Shown here: positions 11,441 through 23,860 of the stretch, in pieces
Layout of the letters: every line of letters begins with the position of its first letter
Numbering within the stretch: the first letter of the stretch is position 1
Program-made: the position numbers and the translations under genes
NCBI RefSeq assembly: GCF_024362695.1
Contig: NC_065420.1
Coordinates: 14,113,420 to 14,177,419 of the forward strand
Length of the DNA: 64,000 bases
Source of the DNA: Pectinophora gossypiella
Taxonomy: Eukaryota > Arthropoda > Insecta > Lepidoptera > Gelechiidae
Direction of reading: 5' to 3'
Notes under the pieces: model-generated
The model's database searches: none
Seen by the model: only the letters and a program-made list of their open reading frames with translations
Told to the model about the DNA's origin: nothing

Positions 11441-12410
11441 TTTAAATGAAATAGGTAATTTTCTTGTTTCTCACTTTTTAGAGCGTGATTTTTCCGAAGT
11501 TCATATTCATATTCATTTAATCATTGCAAAGTCACAAGTAGTTAGGTGTTACATACATGGTATTAAGTTGGGTTTTAGTTTCTAAGCAATTTAAAAGCAA
11601 TTTTTTTATTAGTTTTGTGAGTTAAGTTTGGTGCTGAAGGAAAAACGCAGTCCATGCCCAATGTTTATTAATTATGTTTTCAATAGAAAATATGCCAGAG
11701 CAGCAACAAAATAAGATTCACTGTTTATTGCTATCTAAGTAGAGGTATAAGTACCTATTTACTTCAATCATTTTGAAATGAGTGTATATCAAAAGGAGGA
11801 ACAAGTCACCTCGTAGCTAGAACTATCCTTTTTCTATCGGAATCCAATTTTTCACGAAAAAATAATATGAAACTTCGCCACCAAACTTGACATTTTGATA
11901 TTCACCCAAATAGTGAAAAGCCAATGCTTTTCGGCACGTTTTCCTTTTTTGAGATATCAGACTGATATTCAATCTTCATTAAATTATTTATAAGCATTTA
12001 TTTATAACTTTTGTTGTCGCTCTGTAAAACGTAACATGATTAGAATGGCATATATTTTGTCTCTTTCGTAGGTACTAAGCGATATACTGTAGGTATCTCT
12101 GTTTTTCCGATTTATGTTACGTTTTACAAGGTACTTATAGAGATAGGTACATGAGGACCGCATTGCTAACTTGCAACCTCGATATCACAAGTGTAACACG
12201 ACTTGCAAGTAAGTAAGTTTGCATGAAACAAATATTGATATCACTTATCTACTGTAAAGACGTTTGATACAAACTCTAAGGCAGCTAAAAAGATAAGATT
12301 TATTATTGTATTAACGAGTGAGTTCATTGCGTAGCGTCATGACTAAGTACTGATTAATAATACAGTCGAATTACAAATGCCTGTGAAGTTTTATTTTCAT
12401 TCACTTATAG
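11441..12410. other. AT-rich intergenic stretch with nothing recognised
   Basis: Both strands have only short open frames. I see no tRNA, TIRs or long repeats. Confidence 0.5.
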
Positions 12411-12416
12411 CGTAAG

Positions 12417-12706
12417 GTTCGATTCCCGATGGGGACATTGTCGAAATCACTTTGTGAGACTGTCCTTTGTTTGGTAAGGACTTTTCAGGCTTGAATCACC
12501 TGATTGTCCGAAAAAGTAAGATGACTCCGTGCTCCGGAGGGCACGTTAAGCCGTTGGTACCGGCTATTAGCCGTAAAAAAACACCTCCACCATCCCGCAT
12601 TGGAGCAGCGTGGTGGAGTATGCTCCATACCCCCTCCGGTTGATTGAGGGGAGGCCTGTGCCCAGCAATGGGACGTATATAGGCTGTACATGTATGTTAT
12701 GTATGT
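12417..12706 (+). repeat. SINE-A copy, 5'-truncated
   Basis: It begins inside box B (ggttcgattcccgatgggga). It keeps the gattgtccgaaaaagtaaga segment, the core and the 3' end 'gggacgtatataggctgt'. The box A half of the head is missing. Confidence 0.8.
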
Positions 12707-12966
12707 ATAGCAATCATAACATACCTAAGTACTTGGCAGCTGAAGGTATACATCGCGAGGAAACCCACATTCCCAAGAAATGCCCACCCAATTTTGGATG
12801 TAGGTAATTGTTCGAAATACGCAGACCGACTACCGTTTACACCGGATGCAGATAATTTAACTATGGACCACTGGCCACATTGTAGTTATCAATATCCGTG
12901 ACGAAGTCGGATTGTATCGTTATATCTTTACTACAAAGTTGTACAATGACTTTTCTCGTCGAACTC

Positions 12967-13135
12967 TTTTAACATTGTTAAGTTTACGCGGTTATTATCA
13001 TAATTAAAACACATAATAACGGGTTCTTACCGCGTTTAAAATAGGGATATGAGACTCCAGATATTTCGACACTGTTGCAAGCGCCATGATCACGGGATGA
13101 CTGATGAGATTGGAGTGGAGTAGGTAGATCCATAA
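12967..13135 (+). mobile_element. Repeat K (hairpin-ended element)
   Basis: It starts with 'aagtttacgcggttattat' and contains 'acccgttattatg' type complements, 'tatttcgacactgttgcaag' and 'atgatcacgggatgac'. The first 60 bp fold on themselves (acgcggt ... accgcgt). Further copies or ends lie at 25264-25425, 41492-41530, 41943-42045, 51117-51298 and 53862-54040. No ORF. Confidence 0.65.
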
Positions 13136-13194
13136 TTTAACTATTAACTACCGAACTATTTTTGTCTTGGGTTGTCTAGGTCTTTTTTACGTTC

Positions 13195-13620
13195 CGGAGA
13201 AGAACTGGGAAAAGATGGCGAGCATATGCTCACCTTCTCCAAGCGTAGGTTAGGCCCGCAGGCGGTAAGTCGGGGGGCTCGCCGTTCGCACATAGGCCTA
13301 GAGGAAGCGATTTGCGAATGTGTTCCTCGCAAAACTGCTTAACAAGAAGCGTTCAAGTGTGACCCAATCACACGCACTAGGGCATACCCATTCTGCATCC
13401 ATGTGGACGAATGTCTGCGCGCCCCCGCGTTGCGTCAAATGATGGCACTCTATTGGTGACCCCAGGGGGGTGAGGTAAACCTAGCTCAGCCATTGCTGGT
13501 GGGGAGCGGAGAAGGATTCCTTATTCTATGGTCTGGTCGATATCTGCATTCCGACAGATGAGTTGTTAAAATGCTGTCGAAGTTCTTCGGGGGAATAAAA
13601 CTATAAGTAGATAACCAATC
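13195..13620 (+). repeat. Dispersed repeat L (LINE-end-like)
   Basis: The 'gaggtaaacctagctcagcc' and 'tggtggggagcgg' segment recurs at 15230-15310 and 51405-51455, followed by 'ttccttattctatgg' in the first two. It is probably the 3' part of a retroelement; no usable frame remains. Confidence 0.5.
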
Positions 13621-13743
13621 TAAGCGGTATTTTGGGTAAATTGCCATTTATTTACTTTTCCCATCCCATCTATTATGGGTAATCTCCGAGTTTCTTTCAT
13701 AATTAAGAATTTTACCAAAATACCTACCGATTGCCCATATAGG

Positions 13744-13892
13744 TACGGTCACGAGCATTAATATGTATACACTTTGGTACCATGTCACATTAACTTTTTT
13801 GACAGATTTAACTGTAAGTCTCTCTAAATGACAAATATGTTAGTGCGACGAAGTCCTAAAGTGGGTACATTATATTATTGCTCATGACTGTC
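13744..13892. mobile_element. MITE family F copy (TA-type)
   Basis: The ends tacggtcacgagca and tgctcatgactgt are inverted, with TA at the left border. The middle holds 'actttggtaccatgtcaca' and 'agtgcgac'. Family members of the same ~145-bp length lie at 28580-28726, 29023-29165 and 62083-62227. The size and TA border suggest a mariner-type MITE. Confidence 0.8.
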
Positions 13893-14283
13893 CATACTTA
13901 GTCAGAACTCAGAACTAATTAATCGGTCGGTAACATTTTAGATCAGTGAAATTTAGTCACTGATGTAGTACCAACCTATTAATGAATCTATTTATATGAA
14001 GTTAATACGAAAATTCTATTTCGTGGGTGACGCAATTACCTACTGGAGGAAAACAGCTGAACCCGAGTGTGAATCCGAAACTAGTCCGTCGACACTAAAA
14101 TTAAACGACCTCTATCTCGCAATAACTATGCGCTTAATTCCACTACACTACGAGACACGCAATGTACCTAATTGATATATTTTTTCCTCTAAAAACCACA
14201 TCATGTTGATTATGTATGCTATATACATCGGTAATCTTCTCTCGTGTGGTTTTGAGAGAACAATGACCGATCTCATCAGCCCA

Positions 14284-14595
14284 GTGGCCTCCGTGGTCCA
14301 GTTGTCGAGCGTTGGGCTCACGATCCGAAGGTCCCAGGTTCGAATCCCGGTGGGGACAAATCACTTTGTGATCCCTAGTTTGCTTAGGACATTACAGACT
14401 GATCACCTGATTGTCCAAAAAGTAAGATGATCCGTACTTCGGAAGGCACGTTAAGCCGTTGGTCCCGGTTACTACTTGATGATGTAAGTAAGTAGTCGTT
14501 ACTTGAGTCATGTCAACGGCCTTTGGCGGCTCAATAATAACCCTGATACCAGGGTTGATGAGGTTGGTATTCCACCTCACAACCCACACGATAAG
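14284..14595 (+). repeat. SINE-B, full-length copy
   Basis: tRNA-like head: box A near tggtccagttgtcgagcg and box B ggttcgaatcccg. It continues with 'gattgtccaaaaagtaaga', then the shared core 'cttcggaaggcacgttaagc', 'gtagtcgttacttgag', and the 3' 'ccacctcacaacccacacga' end. No intact tRNA cloverleaf remains, so it is a SINE and not a tRNA gene. Confidence 0.85.
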
Positions 14596-14624
14596 TAATC
14601 AGTATGTAAGTCATCACTTTTTTT

Positions 14625-14785
14625 GGGACTTATTGTAGATTTGCCGCAAATTGCATTAACTACTTGGCCGAACAAATGGGGAGCGCTGAGGGCTGTCACA
14701 CGGTACAAAATTTAACACAACTGTCCTGAGGCTATTTAGGCGCAAACCTGAGCTCAGGGCGTCGTCTGAGAGTAACTTAGTCATC
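14625..14785 (+). repeat. Repeat E copy
   Basis: It runs from 'gacttattgtagatttgcc' to 'gggcgtcgtctgagag', matching the copies in the macroglobulin introns. Confidence 0.6.
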
Positions 14786-15094
14786 ACATTTTGTTTTTAT
14801 GAAATTCTATTACGTAATAAAACCTATTTTATAACAGCAGCTACTAATTAATTCGATTGTTCCGCGATTTCACAATTTATAAAGTTATTACATTAACGTA
14901 ATATAACATCTAGCCTATATCTTCGAAGGGGTAGGCAGACGTGTATAGTATGTGTTATAGACTCCTCGGAGGCAGCCCACCATTTTGAAAGTTATTTTAT
15001 ACGTAGTTAATATTTAGGTATTTTCTTTGTTATTTGAAGCCACACTTCGGTTGAATAAAGTACTCAGGGGTTTCTATGTAACAGCGTTTTAGTT

Positions 15095-15315
15095 ATTTCA
15101 CATTTTCCTCCACCGATGTAAGCAAAACCACACCCCAGACACTTCATACAAAACACCTCGTTTTACACAGACAACATATTTACGTTATCGTACACGCGCA
15201 TCTATGCGTGACGTACGATTGAAGACCGAAGAGGGGGTGAGGTAAACCCAGCTCAGCCGCTGGTGGGGAGCGAAAAGTTGCCGTTCTGTACGTAGTATTA
15301 TTCCTTATTCTATGG
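15095..15315 (+). repeat. Repeat L copy, extended 5'
   Basis: It holds 'cttcatacaaaacacct', 'gttttacacagac' and 'cgtacacgcgcatct' before the 'ctcagccgctggtgggg' end. The same order occurs at 51095-51455, where repeat K has inserted into it. Confidence 0.6.
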
Positions 15316-15479
15316 CAAAACTACAGTTAGAAGGAACCAGTATAGGAGTGAGCCAGCGCGGACATTCCGACGAACCCGCATGAGTCACCGTTTATCGTAA
15401 TTTGTCAATACCGCTCGAGGGAAGTCGGCAAGTTGTCGACCTGTTTAGTGCCCTTTTATGGTATGTTTCATGTCTGTGC

Positions 15480-16751
15480 TGGAAACTTTAACAAGCTTAT
15501 CAAAACACCTTTGCACTCTGAGATTAGAAGGCCGCAGTGAACTTACACTTAAATGATTCAAATACCTGATTGCTTCTCTTTTGATGTATTGTGGTTCCAT
15601 TTAAATGTTTAATTTAAGTACTAGTAACATTTTTAAGACATTGTATGTATTTAGTTTGTGGTAAAAGAAAATAAACCAATAGTTAGCAACATTTTAATAT
15701 ATATTTTTATTCAAATGAATTCAATCATACATTACAGAATACTTGAATTTTTAATGTACGTTCTTTATTAAAATAATTATAATAATTACAAAATAATCCT
15801 TATTGGCATTATAATTATTACATATATTATAAAAAAAAGTTTTACGCTTCCATTCGCACTCTCAAAGCCATTTTGTATGGACAATAATTTACTATGTTTT
15901 TCATTTTCTCTGTATTAGTTACCATACATTTGAGCAACACTCCACATTAGTTTTTAATTGAAAAATATTGAATATATTGTGCTCTATGCTCATAAACACT
16001 GCATTAAAGCTAAGTGGACAATTTTTTAAATTAACTACAATTAAATGCACCATTGGAAACCATTCCTCGTCCCTTCCTGTTCTCTGACACGGGCACTCTG
16101 TCGTGCAAGCAATATCCCAGGATAATACTGATCTGTCAGGGAATATTGTATGGTAGGTATCATGCAAGATCAAGACATGTATGTAACATTTAAATCTGAT
16201 TTAGCAACAACATTTTGTTCTAATTGACTTACTTTCAATTTTATGTAATAAAAAAATGTGCTATATTGCTTACACAACAATCATTCTTAAAAAGCAATAA
16301 ATTAATCATAATCAAAATTTGATGTCTCAGTCCGTAATTGGAGTCCTCTAGACCTACGGAGTTACTCTAACAGATAGAGGCTACTCTACTGTAGGTCCAC
16401 ACCTAAGTACAACTTTAAACAGTAAAATCTCAAGTCTACAAACAGAAAATGGACATGACTCGTTGAATGACTGTCTCTTCTGAAAAACAAGAGAGCAAAC
16501 TGTCCTAGTCCTTCACAGTTGACCCTTATGCCATTACAATCAATTATTCTGAGAGTAACAAAATGCAATAAAATTTAACAGTTACGATAGCGATTTCTCT
16601 ATATATTCATAGATAAATATGCCCCGGGAGTGCGGTGGAGTAGTCCAATACGCCCCCGGGGCCCGTAAACATTTGAACAAGATTTACTCTTACGCATATA
16701 TGTACAGAGGCGTGGAGCGGCCGCTGCGGCTCAGAGCGCAGCGGCAAGACA
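15480..16751. other. AT-rich sequence downstream of the capping-protein stop; probable 3' UTR plus spacer
   Basis: No coding region is seen. On the minus strand an AATAAA lies near 15705-15710, but whether the transcript reaches it is unknown. A GC-rich inverted repeat (gccccggga / cccccggggc) sits at 16620-16665. Confidence 0.4.
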
Positions 16752-17618
16752 TCATTGGCTCTTTAATTCTTTGCCAATTGAGTAGGAGACAAGCCTGGCC
16801 CAGTCGATCTTGCTACGGGTCACTGGCAACTGTCTCCTTAGGGCTTTGAATGTGGTGTCGCTCATGGTTTTATAATTATCGGAAATGGCCGTCTGGTACG
16901 AATTCTCCGCGTCGCACACGAGCCGTACAAACTCTTTCGCAGTGGCAGCCTCTCCCGTCGCCACTAACGGCGCTTTCACTTCCTTAGAGCTGACTAATTG
17001 TACGTTACCATCCTCATAATAGTGCACTTGAACGCGCAACATGCCACGGAGCTCTGCAGCGCCCGCGCCCACTGTTAGCGACCAAACCGACCGCCACCGC
17101 CCGTTCCAGTAGTTCTTCGGTTGGAATTGATGATCCTCGATGCACGCCACCAACGAAACAGCACCATTATCGAGCGCACGGCCAACCACTAAACTCGCAC
17201 CGTGTTTGTAGTGCATCGCTACGTACCCTGTCAGCTCCTCGTCAAGGGCCGCGCGCCACGGCTCCGCGACCTTATCGGGTTCGTACGGTTCGTACTCCGA
17301 CGCTTCTTTCCGCAAATGGTCATATTTGAATGACCGCTTCGAACGTGGATCAAAGAATCTCCCGCCACCGAGCTCATTATGATCAGTGATTAGAGTATGG
17401 AGCTCAGAGCCTTCGAGGCGCACGGGCGTTAGCTGGTCCTTATTGTACTGTGCGAACGCGCCACTCGCGCCTTCCTTTAAAAGGCTGTCGTTGTTTAATA
17501 ACACTCTCACATCGTTGAAGACCTCATTGAACTCTCCTGGTGGTGAATGTAATATAAAATCAGAAACGATTCTCACTTTTTCTTGATCACTTATCACTTC
17601 GTCACCGTCCGCCGCCAT
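16752..17618 (-). CDS. cpa: F-actin capping protein subunit alpha
   Basis: The alpha subunit pairs with beta to cap actin filament barbed ends in the cytoplasm. The 288-residue product is close to the usual ~286 residues. It starts MAADGDEVISDQEKVRIVSD, and has the family's FILHSPPGEFNEVFNDVR, NQFQPKNYWNGRWRS-like (EDHQFQPKNYWNGRWRS) and C-terminal tentacle KIDWARLVSYSIGKEL segments. The start at 17616-17618 is chosen over an in-frame Met nine codons upstream because MAADGDE matches family N-termini. There are no introns. An intronless native gene and an old retrocopy are both possible, but the frame is intact and CG-rich and there is no A-rich tail. Confidence 0.96.
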   Translation of the reverse strand: MAADGDEVISDQEKVRIVSDFILHSPPGEFNEVFNDVRVLLNNDSLLKEGASGAFAQYNKDQLTPVRLEGSELHTLITDHNELGGGRFFDPRSKRSFKYDHLRKEASEYEPYEPDKVAEPWRAALDEELTGYVAMHYKHGASLVVGRALDNGAVSLVACIEDHQFQPKNYWNGRWRSVWSLTVGAGAAELRGMLRVQVHYYEDGNVQLVSSKEVKAPLVATGEAATAKEFVRLVCDAENSYQTAISDNYKTMSDTTFKALRRQLPVTRSKIDWARLVSYSIGKELKSQ

Positions 17619-18219
17619 TTTTGATACTTTTGACACAACACACACAGTTTGACGGATCGCGGATGTGCAAAAGATATGCGTTTATGTTGTTCGATGCAAG
17701 TGCTTATGAGTAAATTAATGGGAATTTGTGCATTACAAAAATATTTACTTTCTCTTTTACTCACTTCGACTTGCGATATTTTTTCGGAAAAAAATCTCAA
17801 AAAAAAATATATTTTAAATCTGCGTTCAAATTAGTAAGATGAATGAATGAATTGCATTTGTTGAAAAATGAACGAATGAATTCAGTTACATATTTACAAA
17901 GTTAGGTTTGTATGATTTGGCTTAGCGTTCTATGTGTGTGTGTCAATTACTTAAACAAAAAAAACTTTGAACGAAATTCTGGCTATACACGCTCTATACA
18001 ACGATATAACGGCTAGGCTAAATATAACGATGTAAATCCATTAACGTCCATTCACGACTAAATCAGAAATATAACCGAAATTGCTGAAACGTTAAAAAGT
18101 GCGTTTTCCTAATCATAACATGCTTTATAAACAAATGATCTTTGTCAAGTTGACTTTACACTTTGACAGCCCGTAAGTTGTGTAATCTTTCCAAAAAATA
18201 GCCTCGAAAACAAGAAAAT
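17619..18219. promoter_or_regulatory. Shared divergent promoter region (capping protein alpha / NDUFA11)
   Basis: The two housekeeping genes start 601 bp apart in opposite directions, so this interval must hold both promoters and 5' UTRs unless a distant non-coding exon exists. No TATA box at a convincing distance and no CpG-rich block is visible. No ORF here looks real. Confidence 0.5.
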
Positions 18220-19168
18220 ATGAACGGATTATTCAGTTATAAATATTATGACACGCCCGAGGGCCATGATATCTATAAGAAAACATTCGTAGCATCTAAA
18301 TATGCTGCGTTAAGCGGTCTTACACTAGCGTCGTGGGATGTGCTTATGTTCTCTCATCCTAAGGGTTTCGCGCAGACTGTGGGCCGTTATGGGTTCTTTA
18401 TGGGGCCGATGGTTGGTATGGCAGCTGCCTTTACCGTGACAACGAATGTAGCGCAGAACATTCGAGGCAAGAACGACAAGATTAACTATTTCCTGGGTGG
18501 TGTGGCTGCCGGGTCGATATTCGGGACTTGGTTGCGGTCCGTGACCGTGGCGGTGCCCGCGTGCCTGCTGCTAGGCTTCGCGGCCATCGTCAAGAAGTCT
18601 GCAGTGGATGAAGGCTGGGTGTTCTTCCCGGACACCACCATGGCTCCTAAGAGCATCAAATCAGTGAGGCATGATTGGACTCTAGTCAAGGATATTGAAG
18701 AGCTGAAAACCTGGACTACTGGTAATTATGATATATTTATTGAAAGTTGATGTTTGAAACAAAAGCATAGAATAATAATAAAATAATTGACAGGAAAGAA
18801 ACAATATCTACAGTTACAGTATCTAAACAGTTAGGAATGTAAGATGTAAATGGAAGTAATATTAAATGTGCATAAATTCAAACTCAAAAAAAATTGCTCA
18901 GTTGGTATAGTGAAAAACATAAATTTTTAGTTGAATACATATTTTTTGTTGTCTCATCCACCTAAAACTTCTTCCTGCTTCTCTACCGATATATTGTGGG
19001 AAAAGTTGCAAGAAAAGAAAAAGTTTATATTATTTCATTGTGAATAATCCATTTACCCTTAGGCCATATCACACTTGCTATCAAGTAAAATTATGGTCTG
19101 AAGTCAGAACTAATTCCCTATTAAAATTTTCTATTACTATTTTATTTGTTTCAGGTACCAAACAGTAG
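18220..19168 (+). CDS. NDUFA11: NADH dehydrogenase [ubiquinone] 1 alpha subcomplex subunit 11 (complex I B14.7)
   Basis: An accessory subunit of respiratory complex I in the mitochondrial inner membrane, of the Tim17/22/23 superfamily. Exon 1 is 18220-18721. It encodes MNGLFSYKYYDTPEGHDIYK, then four hydrophobic segments rich in Gly and Ala, including the family-like GPMVGMAAAF and NYFLGGVAAGSIFGTW. A gtaatt donor after TGGACTACTG and an acceptor ending tgtttcag at 19154 give exon 2 (19155-19168), which adds only TKQ and a TAG. The product is 171 residues. Read-through of the intron would instead give NYDIFIES and stop at 18750 (176 residues). A polyadenylation signal AATAAA lies at 19243-19248. 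Confidence 0.93.
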
Positions 19169-19242
19169 TCAGCATCTAGAAATCATCAAGAAATAGTAGT
19201 GTAAATAAGATCAGCTGTAACCTAACTTAATTAATAAGCGTT

Positions 19243-19248
19243 AATAAA
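19243..19248 (+). terminator. Probable NDUFA11 polyadenylation signal
   Basis: A canonical AATAAA lies 75 bp after the spliced stop codon, followed by TTGTTCATAA. It supports use of the short second exon. Confidence 0.6.
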
Positions 19249-19254
19249 TCTTGT

Positions 19255-22249
19255 TCATAAAACATGTATTTTATTTATCCCTAAAACATACACACATTAA
19301 TTCATTACCTGAGCCACAAGTAATCCTAATTACCTTAAAATAATGTAAGTAGTTGTAAGTACTTTGTGTCTGGTCATCTCTATTGCTAGTCAGAATTGGG
19401 AAGAATAATTAATTCATTATCATCATAATAACAGTTGGATAATTAATTATCAATTGATAATAAATATCTGACAGCTTGATTTTAACTAAATGTAATGTGT
19501 TGGTACTTCTCATTTGTATTGTTTTATTTCCATTATAAATAAAAATGAAAAAAAAATAATCTACAGTTTTTGTTAGTATCGCCCAAATTATTATGCATTA
19601 ATTATAAAAATATAATACATAAACATAAACTGCCTATATACGTCCCACTGCTGGGCACAGGCCTCCCCTCAATCAACCGGAGGGGGTATGGAGCATACTC
19701 CACCACGCTGCTCCACTGCGGGTTGGTGGAGGTGTTTTTACGGCTAATAGCCGGGACCAACGGCAAAAATATAATAATAATGATAATTATTAGATAATTA
19801 TCAAAAAGTGTGTGTATCTTGATATTTTCGAACTTTTGATCTCTCTCTCAAATGATACCTACTATAACTCACAGTGGGCTGCTCCCACGTGATATTTTAT
19901 ACACTATAGTAACATAATTATAATACAAAAAAACATATGACACCATAGAATATAAAAAACAACAAACGGACCTTTTTTTAAAAAAAGAAAGTCTAGTGCC
20001 CTGTTTTTCTTGCAGCTTCTTTTCCCCGGCTACAGAGGTGAGAAGCTGTAGTTTTAGGCGGATGAGACGTTCGTCATGTAAAAAAATACGATTTACTGCA
20101 ACTATGTTATCTAGGTACTGAATAAAGATATATTTGAGCCCCCCCCCTAGTAAAGATGATAGGAAGATACTTCATTATTAATTTTTAAATGGTTTATAGG
20201 GATACTAAAAAAACGAACTTTTTGTGTTAATTTTATTTTCAGTTCCTTACAACTATAAAACAACAAAATTCAGTAATAAGCAACATCAACAAAAATGCTA
20301 CAATTAAATGTTAACTCAAGATTGGCTATGTCCCTAATTAATTAAAATATAAAATCCTCAACAGTTGCTACAATAAAATACATTTAAAAAATATGTATGA
20401 GAGAGGAATGTGCAGCATTTCATGGTAAAAAGTGTAGAATGCCCAAAAATAAACTTCCTTCTCATTTTTAAATACAAACAAAAATATATATTTAAAAAAA
20501 TCAACGAAAATAAAATTTAAAATGAGCATGTACAAAATAAATAAAATTATTCGAGAATTATTCGTAAATGCACGTTATAATCTACGTCACCCTCACACAG
20601 TGCAAAACACTATTCTTCTAAGGTCTATCTTAAAATTACGTCCGAATTTATGTGCCTCAGTACTTGTAAACGCAAAAATAAAAATATTAATTTTAAATTA
20701 AAAAATAATCATATTAAGTTTTTATAATTAGTTCCTAAGCTCGCGGAAATTAAAATAATAATTTAAACAAATACTTTTTAAATTATCATTTTGAGCGAAT
20801 TAAAACATTTACTAAAATGTATTATTATTATTAGCGTCACAAATATCGAGGCATCAGCACAATTTTGTCTAATCTACTCTTTATATATAGGGTAGGACAG
20901 ATAGGAAAACATTGTAAAATTTGGCTAACAGCAGGCTTTTCCCTTTAAATAAGTGCCACGAGAAGTCAAGAAATATTTTGAGCATTGCTCATGAGCAAAC
21001 GAACTTTATGTTTTAGGAATTTATAGAAAACTTTCTAGCTTAGAAATTTGCTATTTTTCCTCTTTATAGCAACACTGAAGTGTGATTTTCTACAGCAGTA
21101 CCATGGTATACACGACGCGACAATAGGCAGAGTATGCATATACATCTGCTGTAGATAAAAGTAATATAGGATATTCGAATGCCCATGAGTTTGATTAAAC
21201 AATACTATTTTGTCTACTTCGTATACTAATGTAGATTACTACGAATTATAACGATTACCTTCCTTCCTTCTCAATGACAAAGAATATTTTATAAATAACA
21301 ATCAATAGAATCGTTTAAAATACATAAAAAGCTGGAAGAAAATTTGGCACAAAAGTTGAAATAAATTAATTTTTAAGATAGTACACCGATAGTGACATTA
21401 AATTCGTAATTTGTCATTATGATTTGATTACATCCTACTTAAATTATATTTAAATAAATTAAGAGCGTCACACAAGCGGTTAAAAGGGTCGAAAATAAAA
21501 TTTACATCTTTATAGTTAAGACTGCGTTTTGAGTAGAACGGAGCGTGAAGCGAGTTTTTTTTTCTTAAATTTCTAATGTCATTAGGCCATGGAAATACTA
21601 TGACAAATCCTTTATTCGTCCATTAAAAAAATATTTTCTTTTTTCTATTTGACTTATTTATGAATTGTAATCAAGAAAAACGTAATAATGATTTTGACAA
21701 TTTATCACGTTTGTCTATGACGTCAAAGTGTGCTTTTTCATACAAATTCCATAGTAATTTCGTGTTTTGACTTTTAGTAAAAAGTAACTGATTTCACTAG
21801 TTAGAAAACTAGCCTATAGTTTCAATGTGGTGTTTGTAACTCCCTATAAAAATACAATAAGAAAAAAATACATAACTGGGATTCACACTTGTCAAACTGA
21901 AAGAGATTAAACCTTATAGACAAATGTGCACACTTGCAACATTCCGCTTACACAAAACGCTGCCTTAGGGACCGTTCGTTAGTTTAAATATAAATATAAA
22001 AGTTTATAAAATTGGGGCTCTTACTTTGGCCTAATTGATGACTCATATATCAAAGATCTAATACTTACGCGTAAAAAAATAAAGACAACTTAGACTAAGT
22101 TAAAAGGACAGAAGACACTGATTATAATGTATGGAGTAGAAGCTTAGGAAAATATAAATAAATAAATAAACAATACACATTAATTGTAAAGATATCACAC
22201 GACGTTTAAGATTTCAGCGGTTGAGAGACTATTTCGAATAAGTTTCTTA
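19255..22249. other. AT-rich intergenic sequence without genes
   Basis: Very AT-rich with only short frames. It contains a truncated minus-strand SINE-A at 19628-19765. It also has a 'gttttaggcggatgagacg' repeat at 20040-20140, which recurs at 45195-45295 and ends in a gaataaagatat-type tail. Nothing else is recognised. Confidence 0.5.
19628..19765 (-). repeat. SINE-A fragment (3' half)
   Basis: It runs from 'aaactgcctatatacgtccc' to 'gccgggaccaacggc', the 3' half of the family in reverse, and stops within the core. Confidence 0.75.
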
Positions 22250-23860
22250 AAAGGGTATAGCGAGGTAAGGAAGACGAAATGGCCCCCATGGCCCATGACG
22301 GAATTATCATTTGTACTGGTATTGGCACTCTAAAAGAATACGAAATGTAAGGTCGTTGACCCCTGACCTTGACCTGTCTTTGAGATATTCGAGAAAGTTC
22401 GTACGCGCGCCGAGTTTTTTCAAATTTTTTTTTCCGAAAAACTATAAAAGCTAGAAGGATGGGACCAATTGCGTATAATTAGAGATACTTTGAAAAACAT
22501 TCTGTATTTTTTTCAGAGTTCTGGTGAAATGACAACTGTGCAAAATAATTAAACAAAATATAAATATATTTTTTTAGTACTGTTCTATTATGTTTACCGC
22601 GCCAAAAAAAATATATAATACTCTTTGATTTATATACTTACACCACACAAAAACTGATCAAAATCAAAGAGGCGCTTCTTGAGTAATTATGAATTTACTT
22701 AGTGTGCGTACGGCTGGTAGGAACTAATTAAAGAGGTCGTTTTTAGATTAATTATTATAATTACATGTTAAACATAATTTTAATCATCATCATCACTATT
22801 TTCATTTATTACAACATTGACTGCATCATTTGAAAATATTTTCGACAGAATTTCAGCAGGACGTAAAATGCGAGATAGATCAGATATCTCGCATGAGCTA
22901 AGTAATATAATTATTACACTTGCGACATATGAAAATCGACTTGCGAAAATCGTATTTTGGGCAAAAGAAAACCCATTTATGCAAACCGTTTACAATTTGT
23001 ACTACGAACTAGAGTTTTAAGTTTAGCATCCTGTAGCACTTTCTTCATAATTGTGGCATCATTTTCCGTACCATAAATTGGCCCAGCAAAATCAACTATA
23101 AACCCGTTCGTAGTACAGATTGTAAACGGTTTGCATAAATGGGTTTTCTTTTGCCCAAAATACGATTTTCGCAAGTCGATTTTCATATATCGCAAGTGTA
23201 ATAATTATATTATTTAGCTCATGCGAGATATCTATCTCGCATTTTACGTCCTGCTGAAATTCTGTCGAAAATATTTTCAAATGATGCAATCAATGTTGTA
23301 ATAAATGAAAATAGTGATGATGATGATTAAAATTCTGTTTGACATGTAATTATAATAATTAATCTAAAAACGACCTCTTTAATTAGTTCCTACCAGCCGT
23401 ACGCACACTAAGTAAATTCATAATTACTCAAGAAGCGCCTCTTTGATTTTGATCAGTTTTTGTGTGGTGTAAGTATATAAATCAAAGAGTATTATATGTT
23501 TTTTTTGGCGCGGTAAATATAATAGAACAGTACTAAAAAAATATATTTATATTTTGTTTAATTATTTTGCACAGTTGTCATTTCACCAGAACTCTGAAAA
23601 AAATACAGAATATTTTTCAAAGTATCCCTAATTATACGCAATTGGTCCCATCCTTCTAGCTTTTATAGTTTTTCGGAAAAAAAAAATTGAAAAAACTCGG
23701 CGCGCGTACGAACTTTCTCGAATATCTCAAAGACAGGTCAAGGTCAGGGGTCAACGACCTTACATTTCGTATTCTTTTAGAGTGCCAATACCAGTACAAA
23801 TGATAATTCCGTCATGGGCCATGGGGGCCATTTCGTCTTCCTTACCTCGCTATACCCTTT
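22250..23860. mobile_element. 1.6-kb foldback element with a DDE transposase fragment
   Basis: The arms 22250-23009 and 23106-23860 are near-perfect inverted copies (about 755-760 bp; one visible difference is a 5-bp insertion near 22880). They end in aaagggtatag and ctataccctt and surround a 96-bp spacer. On the minus strand the frame 23195-22977 crosses arm and spacer and reads QKKTHLCKPFTICTTNG, then FIVDFAGPIYGTENDATIM, which resembles the catalytic core of Harbinger-like DDE transposases. The rest of the transposase is missing. TTAA occurs at both borders, but the true target duplication is unclear. Confidence 0.85.

Noticed and set aside
22250..23860. piggyBac-type element, because TTAA occurs at both borders
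   Set aside because: The termini do not begin with the CCC-type ends of piggyBac. The encoded fragment looks Harbinger-like, and the TTAA lies in an A/T run.
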